64,000 nt of DNA from Rhodoferax sp. GW822-FHT02A01. GTDB lineage: Bacteria; Pseudomonadota; Gammaproteobacteria; Burkholderiales; Burkholderiaceae_C. The stretch covers positions 4,464,001 through 4,528,000 of the forward strand of contig NZ_CP152376.1 in assembly GCF_038784515.1 (NCBI RefSeq). The letters are read 5' to 3'. Each line of letters begins with the position of its first letter. Within the stretch, counting starts at the first letter, position 1. Below the pieces are notes generated by a model. That model did no database searches. It was given only the letters and a program-made list of their open reading frames with translations, and was not told the origin of the DNA. This document shows, in pieces, positions 56,294 to 64,000 of this stretch. The translations under genes and the position numbers were made by a program.

Positions 56294-57114
56294 GCCCGCG
56301 CCCCCCAGGCCAGCAGAAAGCCCAGGTAAAACGCCAGCTCGCAAACCTGCTGGATGGCGCCCAGGCAATCACCGGTAAAACCCTGCAGACGGCGGGCAAA
56401 CAACCTGTGCATCCAGGCGAAACCCAGGGCACTTGCCAGCAGTGCGCCGCCCAGGGTGCGTAGCATCACCGGCCCCAGACCCAAAACTGCGGCCACCAAC
56501 GCAAAAGCCAACACACACCATACCGTTGCTACCTGCAAGGCTTGCCGGGTGATTTGCTCGGCCAGCGGCTTGGACTTGGATTGGGCCGTATCGCCCACGT
56601 GTGGCAACAGCCGGATGGTGAGCAAAGGCCAGGTACGCGACACCACGTGCGCCAGGAACGGCACTGCGGCGAGCACAACGGGCCCCAGGAACGCCAGCTC
56701 GGCCACCAGCGCAACCTTGGTCAGCAGCACCATGGCGATGGCAATGGCGCCAAAAGCGCCCACGCGCGAGTCCTTCATGATCTCCAGCGAACGCTCGCGC
56801 TGATAGCTACCACCCAAGCCGTCGGCCACATCGGCCAGACCGTCTTCGTGGAACGCGCCGGTCAACAGAATGCCAAAGGCGGTACCCAGTGCGGCGACCA
56901 CCAGTGGCGAATAACCACCCACCGGCAACCCCATGAACAATGCCAGTTGCAGCACCGTCACCAGTGCGCCCACCATCCAGCCCACGCCCGGAAAATGCGC
57001 GGCACTGGCACGCAGCATTTGCGGGCTGTAACCCACCCACGCAGCCAGCCGCCCGGTCACCGGTATGCGAGTGAAGAACTGCAGGGCCAGCAGGTAGTTG
57101 CGCAGAAAGCTCAT
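56290..57114 (-). CDS. cobS: Adenosylcobinamide-GDP ribazoletransferase (cobalamin synthase)
   Basis: 274 residues, polytopic membrane enzyme. FFTRIPV near the N-terminus and FHEDGLADVADGLGGSYQRERSLEIMKDSRVGAFG carry the Asp-rich CDP-alcohol-phosphotransferase-like site. It joins AdoCbi-GDP to alpha-ribazole phosphate. It lies 28 bp after cobT. Confidence 0.96.
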   Translation of the reverse strand: MSFLRNYLLALQFFTRIPVTGRLAAWVGYSPQMLRASAAHFPGVGWMVGALVTVLQLALFMGLPVGGYSPLVVAALGTAFGILLTGAFHEDGLADVADGLGGSYQRERSLEIMKDSRVGAFGAIAIAMVLLTKVALVAELAFLGPVVLAAVPFLAHVVSRTWPLLTIRLLPHVGDTAQSKSKPLAEQITRQALQVATVWCVLAFALVAAVLGLGPVMLRTLGGALLASALGFAWMHRLFARRLQGFTGDCLGAIQQVCELAFYLGFLLAWGARA

Positions 57115-57142
57115 GGGCTAACGGGTGATGGGCGCAAGTGTT

Positions 57143-58228
57143 TCAGACCTTCACTGGATCGTCCGACTTTTCCGACACACCGGCCGACGCAAAACTGGCC
57201 ATGTCGCGCAGGATGGTGCAGGCGGACTGCAACAGCGGCCAGGCCAAAGCAGCGCCGGAGCCCTCACCCAGGCGCAGGCCCAGGTCCAGCAAGGCGTGGG
57301 CGCCCAGATGCTGCAGCATGAATTCGTGGCCACGCTCGCCCGAGCGGTGCGCAAACACGCAGCGCTGCAGCACCAGTGGCTGCAAGGCGTTGGCCACCAC
57401 CACCGCGCTGGTGGCAATGAAGCCATCCACAACAATCACGCGGCGCTCGGTGGCGGCTTGCATCACCGCGCCCACCATGGTGGCGATCTCGAAGCCGCCC
57501 ATGGTTGCGAGCACGTCCAGCGGCGCCTTCGCGTGGGCATGCTTTTGCAGCACTTCGCGCAGCACCGCCGTCTTGCGTTGCACCGCGGGCGCGTCCAGAC
57601 CGGTACCCGCACCGGTGCAGACTTCGATATCCAGGCCAGCCAGGCGCGCGAGGATCAGCGACGCGGCGGAGGTATTGCCGATGCCCATCTCCCCCAGCAG
57701 CAAGGCATTACCCGGCAAGCCTTTGACCAGTTCCATGCCCTGCTCCAGAGCCGCCGTGCATTGCTCGGCCGTCATGGCCGGGCCAGCGGAAGAGTCAGCC
57801 GTTCCGGATTCGGCACCGGCCACCTTGCGTACCTGCAGACCAGGGCGCGTAGCACCCGCGGGCAGACCCGCCAGGAAATCGTGCTTAACGCCGCAATCCA
57901 CCACAGTGAGCGCGATGCCATTCTGCTTGGACAGCACGCTGACCGCAGCGCCACCGGCCAGGAAGTTCTCCACCATCTGCCACGTCACGTCACTGGGAAA
58001 GGCCGACACGCCGCGCGCGGTCAGGCCGTGGTCACCTGCGAACACCACCATCTGCGGCGCGGTCAGCACGGGTTGCTCGGTGCCCAGGATCTGGCCGATC
58101 TTCAGGGCCAAAGTTTCCAGACGTCCGAGCGAGCCCAGGGGTTTGGTCTTGTTGTCCAGCGTGTGTTGCAGGCTCTGGGTGAGCGCGTCATTCTGGATGT
58201 TGCTGAGTTGGGGCAAGGGATTGTGCAT
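57143..58228 (-). CDS. cobT: Nicotinate-nucleotide-dimethylbenzimidazole phosphoribosyltransferase
   Basis: 361 residues. NKTKPLGSLGRLETLALKIGQI, VVFAGDHGLTARGVSAFPSDVTWQMV and LLGEMGIGNTSAASLILARL are diagnostic. LRLGEGSGAALAWPLLQSA closes the family domain. It activates the lower ligand as alpha-ribazole 5'-phosphate, using the DMB made by BluB. The 42-bp gap after cobQ shows no riboswitch. Confidence 0.97.
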   Translation of the reverse strand: MHNPLPQLSNIQNDALTQSLQHTLDNKTKPLGSLGRLETLALKIGQILGTEQPVLTAPQMVVFAGDHGLTARGVSAFPSDVTWQMVENFLAGGAAVSVLSKQNGIALTVVDCGVKHDFLAGLPAGATRPGLQVRKVAGAESGTADSSAGPAMTAEQCTAALEQGMELVKGLPGNALLLGEMGIGNTSAASLILARLAGLDIEVCTGAGTGLDAPAVQRKTAVLREVLQKHAHAKAPLDVLATMGGFEIATMVGAVMQAATERRVIVVDGFIATSAVVVANALQPLVLQRCVFAHRSGERGHEFMLQHLGAHALLDLGLRLGEGSGAALAWPLLQSACTILRDMASFASAGVSEKSDDPVKV

Positions 58229-58270
58229 GAAGGTCTCCGGTGTGAAAGAGGTGAATAAAGAAGGGAAAGC

Positions 58271-59911
58271 TCAGCGCAGCAGGGATTGCAGCACGCCGGG
58301 CGCAAAGTTGTTCTCGATGAAGTCGGCCAGCCCGTCGAACACCGTGTCCAGCGTGGGCACCGGCTTGTCCAGGTGGCTGCCAAACAGGGCCTGCAAGGCG
58401 GCCGCGTCCTCCAGCAGGCCGTGCAGGTACAGGCCCAGCACATTGCCCTGCGGGTTCAGCCATGCCAGACCACCCGGCATCACTTCGGTTGCCACATTGC
58501 CGGCGGCCCGCATGGCGGCGTGGGGTTGGGTCTGCCCGTGATGGATTTCGTAACCGGACACCTCCACACCGGCCAGCGAGGCCCACGGCCCTTCCACGTC
58601 GGCCAGAGCATCTGTAAAGCGTGCGTTGGTACGGCAAACCGTCTTGTCGACCTCGAACACGGTCACCAGCGGCAGCAGCCCCAGGCCGGGCGCATTGCCA
58701 TCGATGCCGTGCGGGTCGATCAGCGACTCGCCCAGCATCTGCAGGCCGCCACAAATGCCCAGCACCGCCCCGCCCTGCCCTGCATGGTGGGCCACGGCGG
58801 CATCCAGCCCGTGCGCGCGCAGCCAGGCCAAGTCGCCGCTGGTGTTCTTGGAACCCGGCAGGATGATCCAGTCCGCAGGACGCAGCCCCACCAGTTCGGA
58901 CGGGCTGCGCACCCACTGCAGGCGCACGCCAGGCACGTTCTTGAGAGGCTGGAACTCGTCCAGGTTGCTGATGCGCGGGTAGGCGATGACGGCCACCCGC
59001 GTGAATGGCGTGAGCGGCGCTGGGCCGCCCCGAGCCGCGAGGGCCCCCTTGGGGGGCAGCGAGGACGCGGCAGCGCCGAGCGTGGGGGTCATGTCAAAGA
59101 CACCATCCTCTTCCGGGAGGCCGTGCTGCCACCACATGGGCAATGTGGCCACTGTCGGTACTCCGGTAAGGTCCTGTAGCATCTGCGGTGCCGGTGCCAG
59201 CAGGCCGACGTCGCCCCGGAACTTGTTGAGCACAAAGCCCTTGATCAAATGGCGTTCGTTCTCGGGCAGCAGGGCCCAGGTGCCGTACAGATGGGCGAAG
59301 GCGCCGCCACGGTCAATGTCGGTGACCAGCAGACAGGCGGCGTTGGTATGCACCGCCACCCGCATGTTGACGATGTCGCTGCTGGAGAGATTGATCTCGG
59401 CGGGCGAACCGGCACCCTCGATCACCACCACATCGTTGTCGGCGCAAAGCGCGTCCAGCGCCTGGGCGATCACCGGCCACACGCTGGCGCTGCGCCCGCG
59501 CCAAGGCATGCGCGAAAGCTCCTCGTTCACCTGCCCCATCAGCACCACCTGGCTGTGGGTGTCATGCTCGGGCTTGAGCAGCAAGGGGTTCATGCGCACG
59601 TCCGGCACGGCTCGTGCGGCCAACGCCTGGAAGTACTGGGCACTGCCAATCTCGCCACCCATGTTCTCAAGCGCAACTTGGTTTGGCCGCCGGGCCGCCC
59701 CAAGGCCAAACGCGGCCCCCTCGGGGGGCAGCGACCCGCGCAGCGGCGGAGCGTGGGGGCCTACAACTCTTGCGTTGTTGCTCATGTTCTGGGCCTTGAA
59801 GGGCGCGACTTTCAGACCTTGACGTTGGTAGTAACGGCACAGCGCCGTGGTCAGCCAGCTTTTGCCGGCGCCGCTGGTGGTACCTAGCACCATGATGCAA
59901 CGAGCGGTCAT
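58271..59911 (-). CDS. cobQ: Cobyric acid synthase with two in-frame repeat insertions
   Basis: 546 residues; family members are usually near 485-490. The ATP-binding N-terminus is MVLGTTSGAGKSWLTTALCR with PFKAQNMSNNARVV. VIEGAGSPAEINLSSSDIVNM and the class I glutaminase with nucleophile Cys in LGICGGLQMLGES are intact. It amidates adenosylcobyrinic acid a,c-diamide. Residues about 51-84 and 274-302 are extra low-complexity pieces encoded by two copies of a GC-rich palindromic repeat, both read as SLPP(E/K)GA. No stop or frameshift results. The ATG overlaps the upstream gene (ATGA). Confidence 0.93.
   Translation of the reverse strand: MTARCIMVLGTTSGAGKSWLTTALCRYYQRQGLKVAPFKAQNMSNNARVVGPHAPPLRGSLPPEGAAFGLGAARRPNQVALENMGGEIGSAQYFQALAARAVPDVRMNPLLLKPEHDTHSQVVLMGQVNEELSRMPWRGRSASVWPVIAQALDALCADNDVVVIEGAGSPAEINLSSSDIVNMRVAVHTNAACLLVTDIDRGGAFAHLYGTWALLPENERHLIKGFVLNKFRGDVGLLAPAPQMLQDLTGVPTVATLPMWWQHGLPEEDGVFDMTPTLGAAASSLPPKGALAARGGPAPLTPFTRVAVIAYPRISNLDEFQPLKNVPGVRLQWVRSPSELVGLRPADWIILPGSKNTSGDLAWLRAHGLDAAVAHHAGQGGAVLGICGGLQMLGESLIDPHGIDGNAPGLGLLPLVTVFEVDKTVCRTNARFTDALADVEGPWASLAGVEVSGYEIHHGQTQPHAAMRAAGNVATEVMPGGLAWLNPQGNVLGLYLHGLLEDAAALQALFGSHLDKPVPTLDTVFDGLADFIENNFAPGVLQSLLR
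59023..59089 (+). repeat. GC-rich palindromic repeat, copy A, inside cobQ
   Basis: 67 bp matching copy B from GGGCCGCCCC to GAGCGTGGGGG, with a near-palindromic core GCCCCCTTGGGGGGC. It is oriented antisense to cobQ, in the same direction as copy B. It encodes about 30 residues (TPTLGAAASSLPPKGALAARG). Confidence 0.85.
59692..59759 (+). repeat. GC-rich palindromic repeat, copy B, inside cobQ
   Basis: 68 bp, same family and orientation as copy A. The core is GCCCCCTCGGGGGGC and the right end GCGGAGCGTGGGGG. It encodes about 34 extra residues (including PPLRGSLPPEGAAFGLGAA) just after the ATP-binding segment of CobQ. Confidence 0.85.
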
Positions 59912-60927
59912 TGCGTGACCTCCATGGTGGGTTGTAGGGCAGTAAGGGCATTGGCCAAGACCCGCTGCGCCTCCGCCCCTTGCACGCTGATGCGCACGTG
60001 GCCGGGCAAGCCCAGAGAGGCCGCGTCGCGCAGCTTGATACCCTGCGCGCGCAGTTGGTCCAGCAGCGCATTCAGCTCCGTGCCAACAGGCGGCACGGCA
60101 CAAAAGAAATTGGTATTGCTGGGCAGGCATTGCCAGCCCAGGTCTTGCAGCAACTGCAGCTGAGCAACCTTCCAGGCACGCAGGGTGACCAAACTCTGGC
60201 GCAGCCAGTCTTGGGTGGCGTCCTGCGTCCAGGCCTGTAGCATCGCCACCCCGTGCGCGCCCACCGGCCAAGACGGCGCCAGGGCATCGAGCTGGCACAC
60301 AGCCTGCAGTGCGTGCAGCGGCGCAATGGCGTAGGCGGCGCGCACACCGGTCAGCGCAAGCGCTTTGTTCGGGGAGTACAGCTGCCAGACCTGCTCGCGC
60401 TGGGTTTCTGTCAGGCTGGGTGATCCGGACAGACGCAGCGGCGCATAGGCACAGTCCAGCACCAGATGCTGCGAGGCCTGATGCCCCTCGATCAGCCATG
60501 CGGGCCACGGCGCGTGCGCCTGACCCAACGGGCTGGACGGCTCGCAAGCCCACAGCAGTTCTGCCTCGTGTGGATGCGTGCAACGATGCATGCCCCATGC
60601 ATTGGCGGCATGCGCGTAGTCGCCATATGCCGTGGCCGGAATCCAGACGGCGGTTGTGCCACCCTGCTTCATCCAGGCCGTGAACCGAAAAATGAATTCG
60701 CTGGCACTGGTCGCCAGCACCACGCGCTCGGACTCCACGCCATGGAAGCGCCCCAATCGCTGACGCAGCTGCGTGTAATGTGGGTCCGGATAGCGGCTGG
60801 CGTCTGCTGCCTGAACCGCTTCCAACGCCATCGGACAAGGGCCGCAGCCATTGCTGTTGGTGGAAAAGTCGAACGGCGCAGCACCCAGCGCGTCGGTTCC
60901 ACCATGCATACGGGGCGGTATGTTCAT
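59908..60927 (-). CDS. cobD: Threonine-phosphate decarboxylase (CobD of Salmonella/CobC of Pseudomonas)
   Basis: 339 residues, fold type I PLP enzyme. FDFSTNSNGCGPCPMALEAVQ and YPDPHYTQLRQRLG match L-threonine-O-3-phosphate decarboxylases. The PLP lysine is in LYSPNKALALTGVRAAYAIA, and the C-terminal Arg is in LPGHVRISVQG. It makes the (R)-1-amino-2-propanol phosphate linker used by CbiB, encoded just upstream with a 4-bp overlap. The naming differs between organisms. Confidence 0.92.
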   Translation of the reverse strand: MNIPPRMHGGTDALGAAPFDFSTNSNGCGPCPMALEAVQAADASRYPDPHYTQLRQRLGRFHGVESERVVLATSASEFIFRFTAWMKQGGTTAVWIPATAYGDYAHAANAWGMHRCTHPHEAELLWACEPSSPLGQAHAPWPAWLIEGHQASQHLVLDCAYAPLRLSGSPSLTETQREQVWQLYSPNKALALTGVRAAYAIAPLHALQAVCQLDALAPSWPVGAHGVAMLQAWTQDATQDWLRQSLVTLRAWKVAQLQLLQDLGWQCLPSNTNFFCAVPPVGTELNALLDQLRAQGIKLRDAASLGLPGHVRISVQGAEAQRVLANALTALQPTMEVTQ

Positions 60928-61940
60928 GCTCGCATGCCTCCACTAGCGACGCCGCCCACGCTCAGCCCGGCCAAAACACTGTGCCAAGCCAACCCGACCA
61001 ACGCCATGACCATCAGGCTCAGCAGCAACAGCACCAAGGCCAGGTTGCCGGTGCGCACCGCGGCATGGGTATCGGCGGCGGCAGGTGCGCGACCTTGCGG
61101 ATTCAGGCCATAGACGCCGGGCTTGTGCAGCCCCACGCCCAGCACCAGTGCCATGGCCGCCATGGGCCAGCCACTGTTGGGCGATGCGGTGCGGCCCGCC
61201 TCCTGCGGCAGTTGCACGGCTACTCGCAGCCCTTTGACGCCACTGGCCAGCAACAGCAGGCCCGCCGTGATACGTGCGGGCACCCAGTTGAGCACATCGT
61301 CTGCCCGTGCCGCCCACTTGCCAGCCCAGGCCCAGTTGCGGCCCTTGTATACGCCGGGGTAGCCCCACATGGCATCGGCGGTATTGGCAAAGCGGTACAG
61401 GGCCGCACCGGGCAAGCCCAGCAGCACAAACCAGAACAGGGGCGCCACCACCGAGTCGCTGAAATTCTCGGCCAGCGTCTCGATGGCGCTCTCGCGTACC
61501 TGACTGCCATTGAGCACGGTGACATCGCGGCTGACCAACCAACTCAAACGTTCCCGTCCGGTAGCCAGTGACTGCGCCAGCGCGTTCTCAACCGACAGCA
61601 CTTCGCGCTTGAGCATGGCCCAGGCCAGCAAGGGCTTGAGTAGCACGCCCAACCCCAGTGCGGCGGCCCACCATGGCAGCATCAGCAACGCGCTTTGCAG
61701 CGCCCAGGCTACTACGCTCACGAGCACCGCACCGGCCAGCCAGACCATGCTGCCCAGAAGCAGAGCCCGGTAGTCCCTGCGTTGCGGGTCCTGTTGCGCG
61801 TGGCGCTGCAGCCAGGTTCCAGCAGCCGAAAGGTAATTGCCTATCCAGACCACCGGATGCCAGCGCACCGGCGGCTCGCCCAAACGGTGGTCAATCGCCA
61901 GGGCCAGCAGAACAGCCGTCACCAATGTCAGGCCAGTCAT
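60924..61940 (-). CDS. cbiB: Adenosylcobinamide-phosphate synthase CbiB (CobD in Pseudomonas)
   Basis: 338 residues, integral membrane. DHRLGEPPVRWHPVVWIGNYL, VSRDVTVLNGSQVRESAIETLAENFSDSVVAPLFW and YRFANTADAMWGYPGVYKGRNWAWAGKWAARADDVLNWVPAR are the family core, read in pieces. It attaches aminopropanol phosphate to cobyric acid. Start ATG 61940 overlaps the bluB stop by 4 bp; a longer open frame to 62174 is antisense-like noise inside bluB. Confidence 0.94.
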   Translation of the reverse strand: MTGLTLVTAVLLALAIDHRLGEPPVRWHPVVWIGNYLSAAGTWLQRHAQQDPQRRDYRALLLGSMVWLAGAVLVSVVAWALQSALLMLPWWAAALGLGVLLKPLLAWAMLKREVLSVENALAQSLATGRERLSWLVSRDVTVLNGSQVRESAIETLAENFSDSVVAPLFWFVLLGLPGAALYRFANTADAMWGYPGVYKGRNWAWAGKWAARADDVLNWVPARITAGLLLLASGVKGLRVAVQLPQEAGRTASPNSGWPMAAMALVLGVGLHKPGVYGLNPQGRAPAAADTHAAVRTGNLALVLLLLSLMVMALVGLAWHSVLAGLSVGGVASGGMRA

Positions 61941-62656
61941 GGCGCAGGATCCTCGGGGCCGTCCGCCGGCGGCGGGGTTTGTAACGCGGTGCCCCAGCGG
62001 TTCTCGAAGAGCAGATCGTCCAGCGCACAGCGCTTGGCCCAGCGCTCCTGTTGCAGCATGGGCTCTTCGTAGAACGCATGCACCGGGCCAATGCACAGCA
62101 AGGCAATCGGCTCGGCACCGTCGGGCATGCCCAGCAGCCTGGCCAACGCCAAAGGGTCGAACAAGGAAACCCAACCCACGCCCAGGCCTTCGGCCCGCGC
62201 AGCCAGCCAGAGGTTCTGGATGGCACAGGCGGCCGAGGCCAGATCCATCTGCGGCAGCGTGCGCCGCCCGAATACGTGGGCATCGCGCCCGTCGGCCAGG
62301 GCCACGGCCCAGACTTCGGCCGCGTCGCGCATGCCTTCCACCTTCAGGCGCATGAAGGCCTCTTCCCGCTCGCCCAATGCGCGCGCGGTTTGCAGCCGCT
62401 CGGCCTCCACCAATGCGTGCACCTGCTCGCGCACAGCGGCGTCCGACAGGCGCACAAAGCGCCAGGGCTGCATGAAGCCCACGCTGGGCGCGTGGTGTGC
62501 CGCAGTGAGTAATCGGCGCATGATGTCCGGCGCCACTGTGCCACCAGCAAAGTGCCGCATGTCACGCCGCTCAAAGATGGCGCGGTACACCGCACTGCGC
62601 TCTGCCGCAGAGAAGTCCGCAGCGGCAACGGCATTGGAAGCGGCGGCGGTGCTCAT
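61937..62656 (-). CDS. bluB: 5,6-dimethylbenzimidazole synthase BluB
   Basis: 239 residues, nitroreductase-fold flavoenzyme. AIFERRDMRHFAGGTVAPDIMRRLLTAAHHAPSVGFMQPWRF and LGVGWVSLFDPLALARLLGMP are BluB signatures, read in pieces. It cannibalises FMNH2 with O2 to make DMB, so lower-ligand synthesis here is aerobic. The ATG at 62656 follows cobO by 4 bp; a TTG at 62671 is possible. The C-terminal tail is Pro-rich. Confidence 0.95.
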   Translation of the reverse strand: MSTAAASNAVAAADFSAAERSAVYRAIFERRDMRHFAGGTVAPDIMRRLLTAAHHAPSVGFMQPWRFVRLSDAAVREQVHALVEAERLQTARALGEREEAFMRLKVEGMRDAAEVWAVALADGRDAHVFGRRTLPQMDLASAACAIQNLWLAARAEGLGVGWVSLFDPLALARLLGMPDGAEPIALLCIGPVHAFYEEPMLQQERWAKRCALDDLLFENRWGTALQTPPPADGPEDPAP

Positions 62657-62660
62657 GGCA

Positions 62661-63230
62661 TCAGTCTTCAATGCCGCGTTGTGCGGGAATGCCGGCCTGG
62701 AAGGCGTGCTTGACCAGGGTCATCTCGGTCACGGTATCGGCCAGCGCCACGATCTCAGGCGGGCAGCGGCGGCCGGTCAGCACCACGTGCACATGGGCTG
62801 GGCGGTTGCGCAGGGTTTCCAGCACGTCGTCCAGCGGCATCCAGCCATAGATCAACGGATAGGTGATTTCGTCGAGCGTCACCATGAAGTAGTCGCCCCC
62901 CAGAATGGCAGCGCGCGCCTTGGCCCAGCCGTCGCGCGCCAATTGCCCAGAGCGCTCCAGGTCCTGGCTCTTCCAACTGAAGCCGTCGCCCAGGCCCTCG
63001 ATGGGAATACCTAGCTGCTCGAACATGCGGTGCTCGCCAAAGCGGGCACTGGGCACTTTCATGAACTGGAATATCTTGACGGGCTTGCCGCGGCCATGCG
63101 CACGCAGTGCCAGCCCGAAGGCCGCGGTGCTCTTGCCCTTGCCGTCGCCGGTGTTGACGATGACGATGCCGCGGCGTTCGCCCTCGGCTTTTTCGTAGGG
63201 CTTCTCGGTGGGCGGGGTTTCAATTTCCAT
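62661..63230 (-). CDS. cobO: Corrinoid adenosyltransferase (CobA/CobO/BtuR type)
   Basis: 189 residues. The P-loop is [21 protein letters not shown], with [33 protein letters not shown] and [22 protein letters not shown]. It transfers adenosyl from ATP to Co(I) of corrinoids. The start overlaps the upstream ABC ATPase gene by 11 bp. Confidence 0.96.
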   Translation of the reverse strand: MEIETPPTEKPYEKAEGERRGIVIVNTGDGKGKSTAAFGLALRAHGRGKPVKIFQFMKVPSARFGEHRMFEQLGIPIEGLGDGFSWKSQDLERSGQLARDGWAKARAAILGGDYFMVTLDEITYPLIYGWMPLDDVLETLRNRPAHVHVVLTGRRCPPEIVALADTVTEMTLVKHAFQAGIPAQRGIED

Positions 63231-64000
63231 GGCTATCCTGGCGTATCAGTTGGGGCAATGACACCCATTGCCCGTTCAGGGCATGGATGGCGATGCGGTT
63301 GTCAAACGCCGCGCACAGAGCGCGGTGGGTATCCGGGTCGGCCGTGGCGCCATGGTGGGTCACACGCCCATCGCGCATCACCACCAGCCGGTTGGCATGC
63401 AGGGCAATGGTGATCTCGTGCAGCACACTCACCACCGTCGTGCCGTGGGCCAGCAAAGCCTCCACGACGCAGAGCCAATCGGCCTGGTGCGGCGGGTCCA
63501 GATTGGCCAATGGTTCATCCATGAGCAGCACCTGGGCTTCCACGGCCAGAGCCCGGGCCAACAGCACGCGCTGGCGCTCTCCGCCCGAGAGCTGGCCCAG
63601 GGCGCGATGGCGCCAGTCCCAGGCCTGGGTGTAGCGCAGGGCGCGCTCCACCGCCGCGCGGTCTTCGTCGCTGGGCGGTGCCAGCCAGGCCTGGTGCGGC
63701 AGGCGGCCCAGCATGACCACATCCCACACTGTGAGGTCATCGGCACTGGATTCGTTCTGCCCCAGCCAGGCAAGCTGCTGCGCACGCAAACGGTGGTGCA
63801 CCTGCTGTATCGGTCGGCCCAGCAGCGACACTGTGCCCTGGTGCGGCAACACGCCTGCCAAGGCCTTGAGCAAGGTGGACTTGCCCGCGCCGTTGGGCCC
63901 CAGGATGCTGGTCCATTGGCCTTGCGCAATGTCCAGGTCAATGTCGTGCAGCACAGCCCGGCCACCCAGGCTTGCGTTGAGCCCATGGGCGCTCAGTGCC
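63220..64000 (-). CDS. ABC transporter ATPase, probably corrinoid or siderophore uptake (BtuD/FecE-like), 5' end outside window
   Basis: About 260 residues are visible and the frame is open past base 64000, where it reads [21 protein letters not shown], a typical beginning for this family. Walker [15 protein letters not shown], signature [16 protein letters not shown], Walker [17 protein letters not shown], and [17 protein letters not shown] with the H-switch. Its place directly before cobO suggests B12 uptake (BtuD role), but the iron-chelate group is not excluded. Binding-protein and permease genes may lie upstream. Confidence 0.85.
   Translation of the reverse strand, partial: ALSAHGLNASLGGRAVLHDIDLDIAQGQWTSILGPNGAGKSTLLKALAGVLPHQGTVSLLGRPIQQVHHRLRAQQLAWLGQNESSADDLTVWDVVMLGRLPHQAWLAPPSDEDRAAVERALRYTQAWDWRHRALGQLSGGERQRVLLARALAVEAQVLLMDEPLANLDPPHQADWLCVVEALLAHGTTVVSVLHEITIALHANRLVVMRDGRVTHHGATADPDTHRALCAAFDNRIAIHALNGQWVSLPQLIRQDSHGN

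Noticed and set aside
58229..58270. Cobalamin riboswitch before cobT
   Set aside because: The gap is only 42 bp, too short for a B12 riboswitch and without its conserved boxes.
59912..60943. N-terminal extension of the cobQ frame giving 890 residues, as if fused to another protein
   Set aside because: The extension is Ala/Gly/Arg-rich noise in another frame of the threonine-phosphate decarboxylase gene; the ATG at 59911 with ATGA overlap is the natural start.

Overview
The window looks like a chromosomal segment of a GC-rich betaproteobacterium, most likely Comamonadaceae (Rhodoferax/Polaromonas-like). The pointers are the housekeeping gene neighbourhoods (yebC-purD-hemF-nadD-rsfS-rlmH-maf-rng, mfd/ispD, tolB-pal-cpoB), the protein sequences themselves, and a GC-rich palindromic repeat of a kind I associate with that family. 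Family placement is inference from recognition, not a computed phylogeny. I see no insertion sequence, prophage, CRISPR array or rRNA. No gene-free gap exceeds about 140 bp.

Layout. 1-4605 (+): end of pilU, dapE, prmB and an ABC-F ATPase in a tight run. 4.6-6.0 kb: four small proteins of unknown or poorly known function. 6.0-9.7 kb (-): tolB-pal-cpoB-tcdA, then two tRNA-Lys genes with their own promoter and a very good terminator. 9.7-21.7 kb: a surface-polysaccharide/LPS block with about ten genes on both strands (glycosyltransferases, an MsbA-type flippase, a deacetylase, an O-antigen-ligase-like protein, a GT11 fucosyltransferase and an 810-residue double glycosyltransferase), visibly AT-richer in its middle. 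21.8-29.3 kb (-): one long co-directional housekeeping run, yebC > purD > acyltransferase > hemF > nadD > rsfS > rlmH > maf > rng, which runs straight into the polysaccharide genes. 29.3-36.2 kb: HerA-like ATPase, upp, a UPF0303 protein, monofunctional RelA, an alpha/beta hydrolase and 3-hydroxybutyrate dehydrogenase. 36.2-42.0 kb: a Ser/Thr kinase-HDOD-GAF protein, two exported proteins and an OmpR/EnvZ-type two-component system. 42.0-48.0 kb (-): ispD and ispF separated by a five-gene branched-chain-amino-acid-type ABC transporter. 48-55.7 kb: mfd, serB, a DsbA-family protein, an aminotransferase, a second HDOD protein and nth. 55.7-64 kb (-): a late-stage cobalamin operon (ABC ATPase, cobO, bluB, cbiB, threonine-phosphate decarboxylase, cobQ, cobT, cobS, cobC) that continues past the right edge.

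How the genes work together. The B12 operon can amidate and adenosylate corrinoids, make the aminopropanol arm and dimethylbenzimidazole, and assemble the nucleotide loop. No corrin-ring genes are visible, so it could serve salvage or the end of de novo synthesis. Tol-Pal, LPS/polysaccharide, MsbA and OmpR/EnvZ genes all concern the envelope.

Most unusual item: cobQ carries two in-frame, same-orientation copies of a GC-rich palindromic repeat, each adding about 30 residues. This resembles the protein-coding palindromic elements known from Rickettsia. Other items worth a look are the kinase-HDOD-GAF fusion, the glycosyltransferase fusion, the histone-H1-like tail on RsfS, an Arg in the Walker A motif of LivF, and candidate regulatory repeats near ompR and the liv operon.
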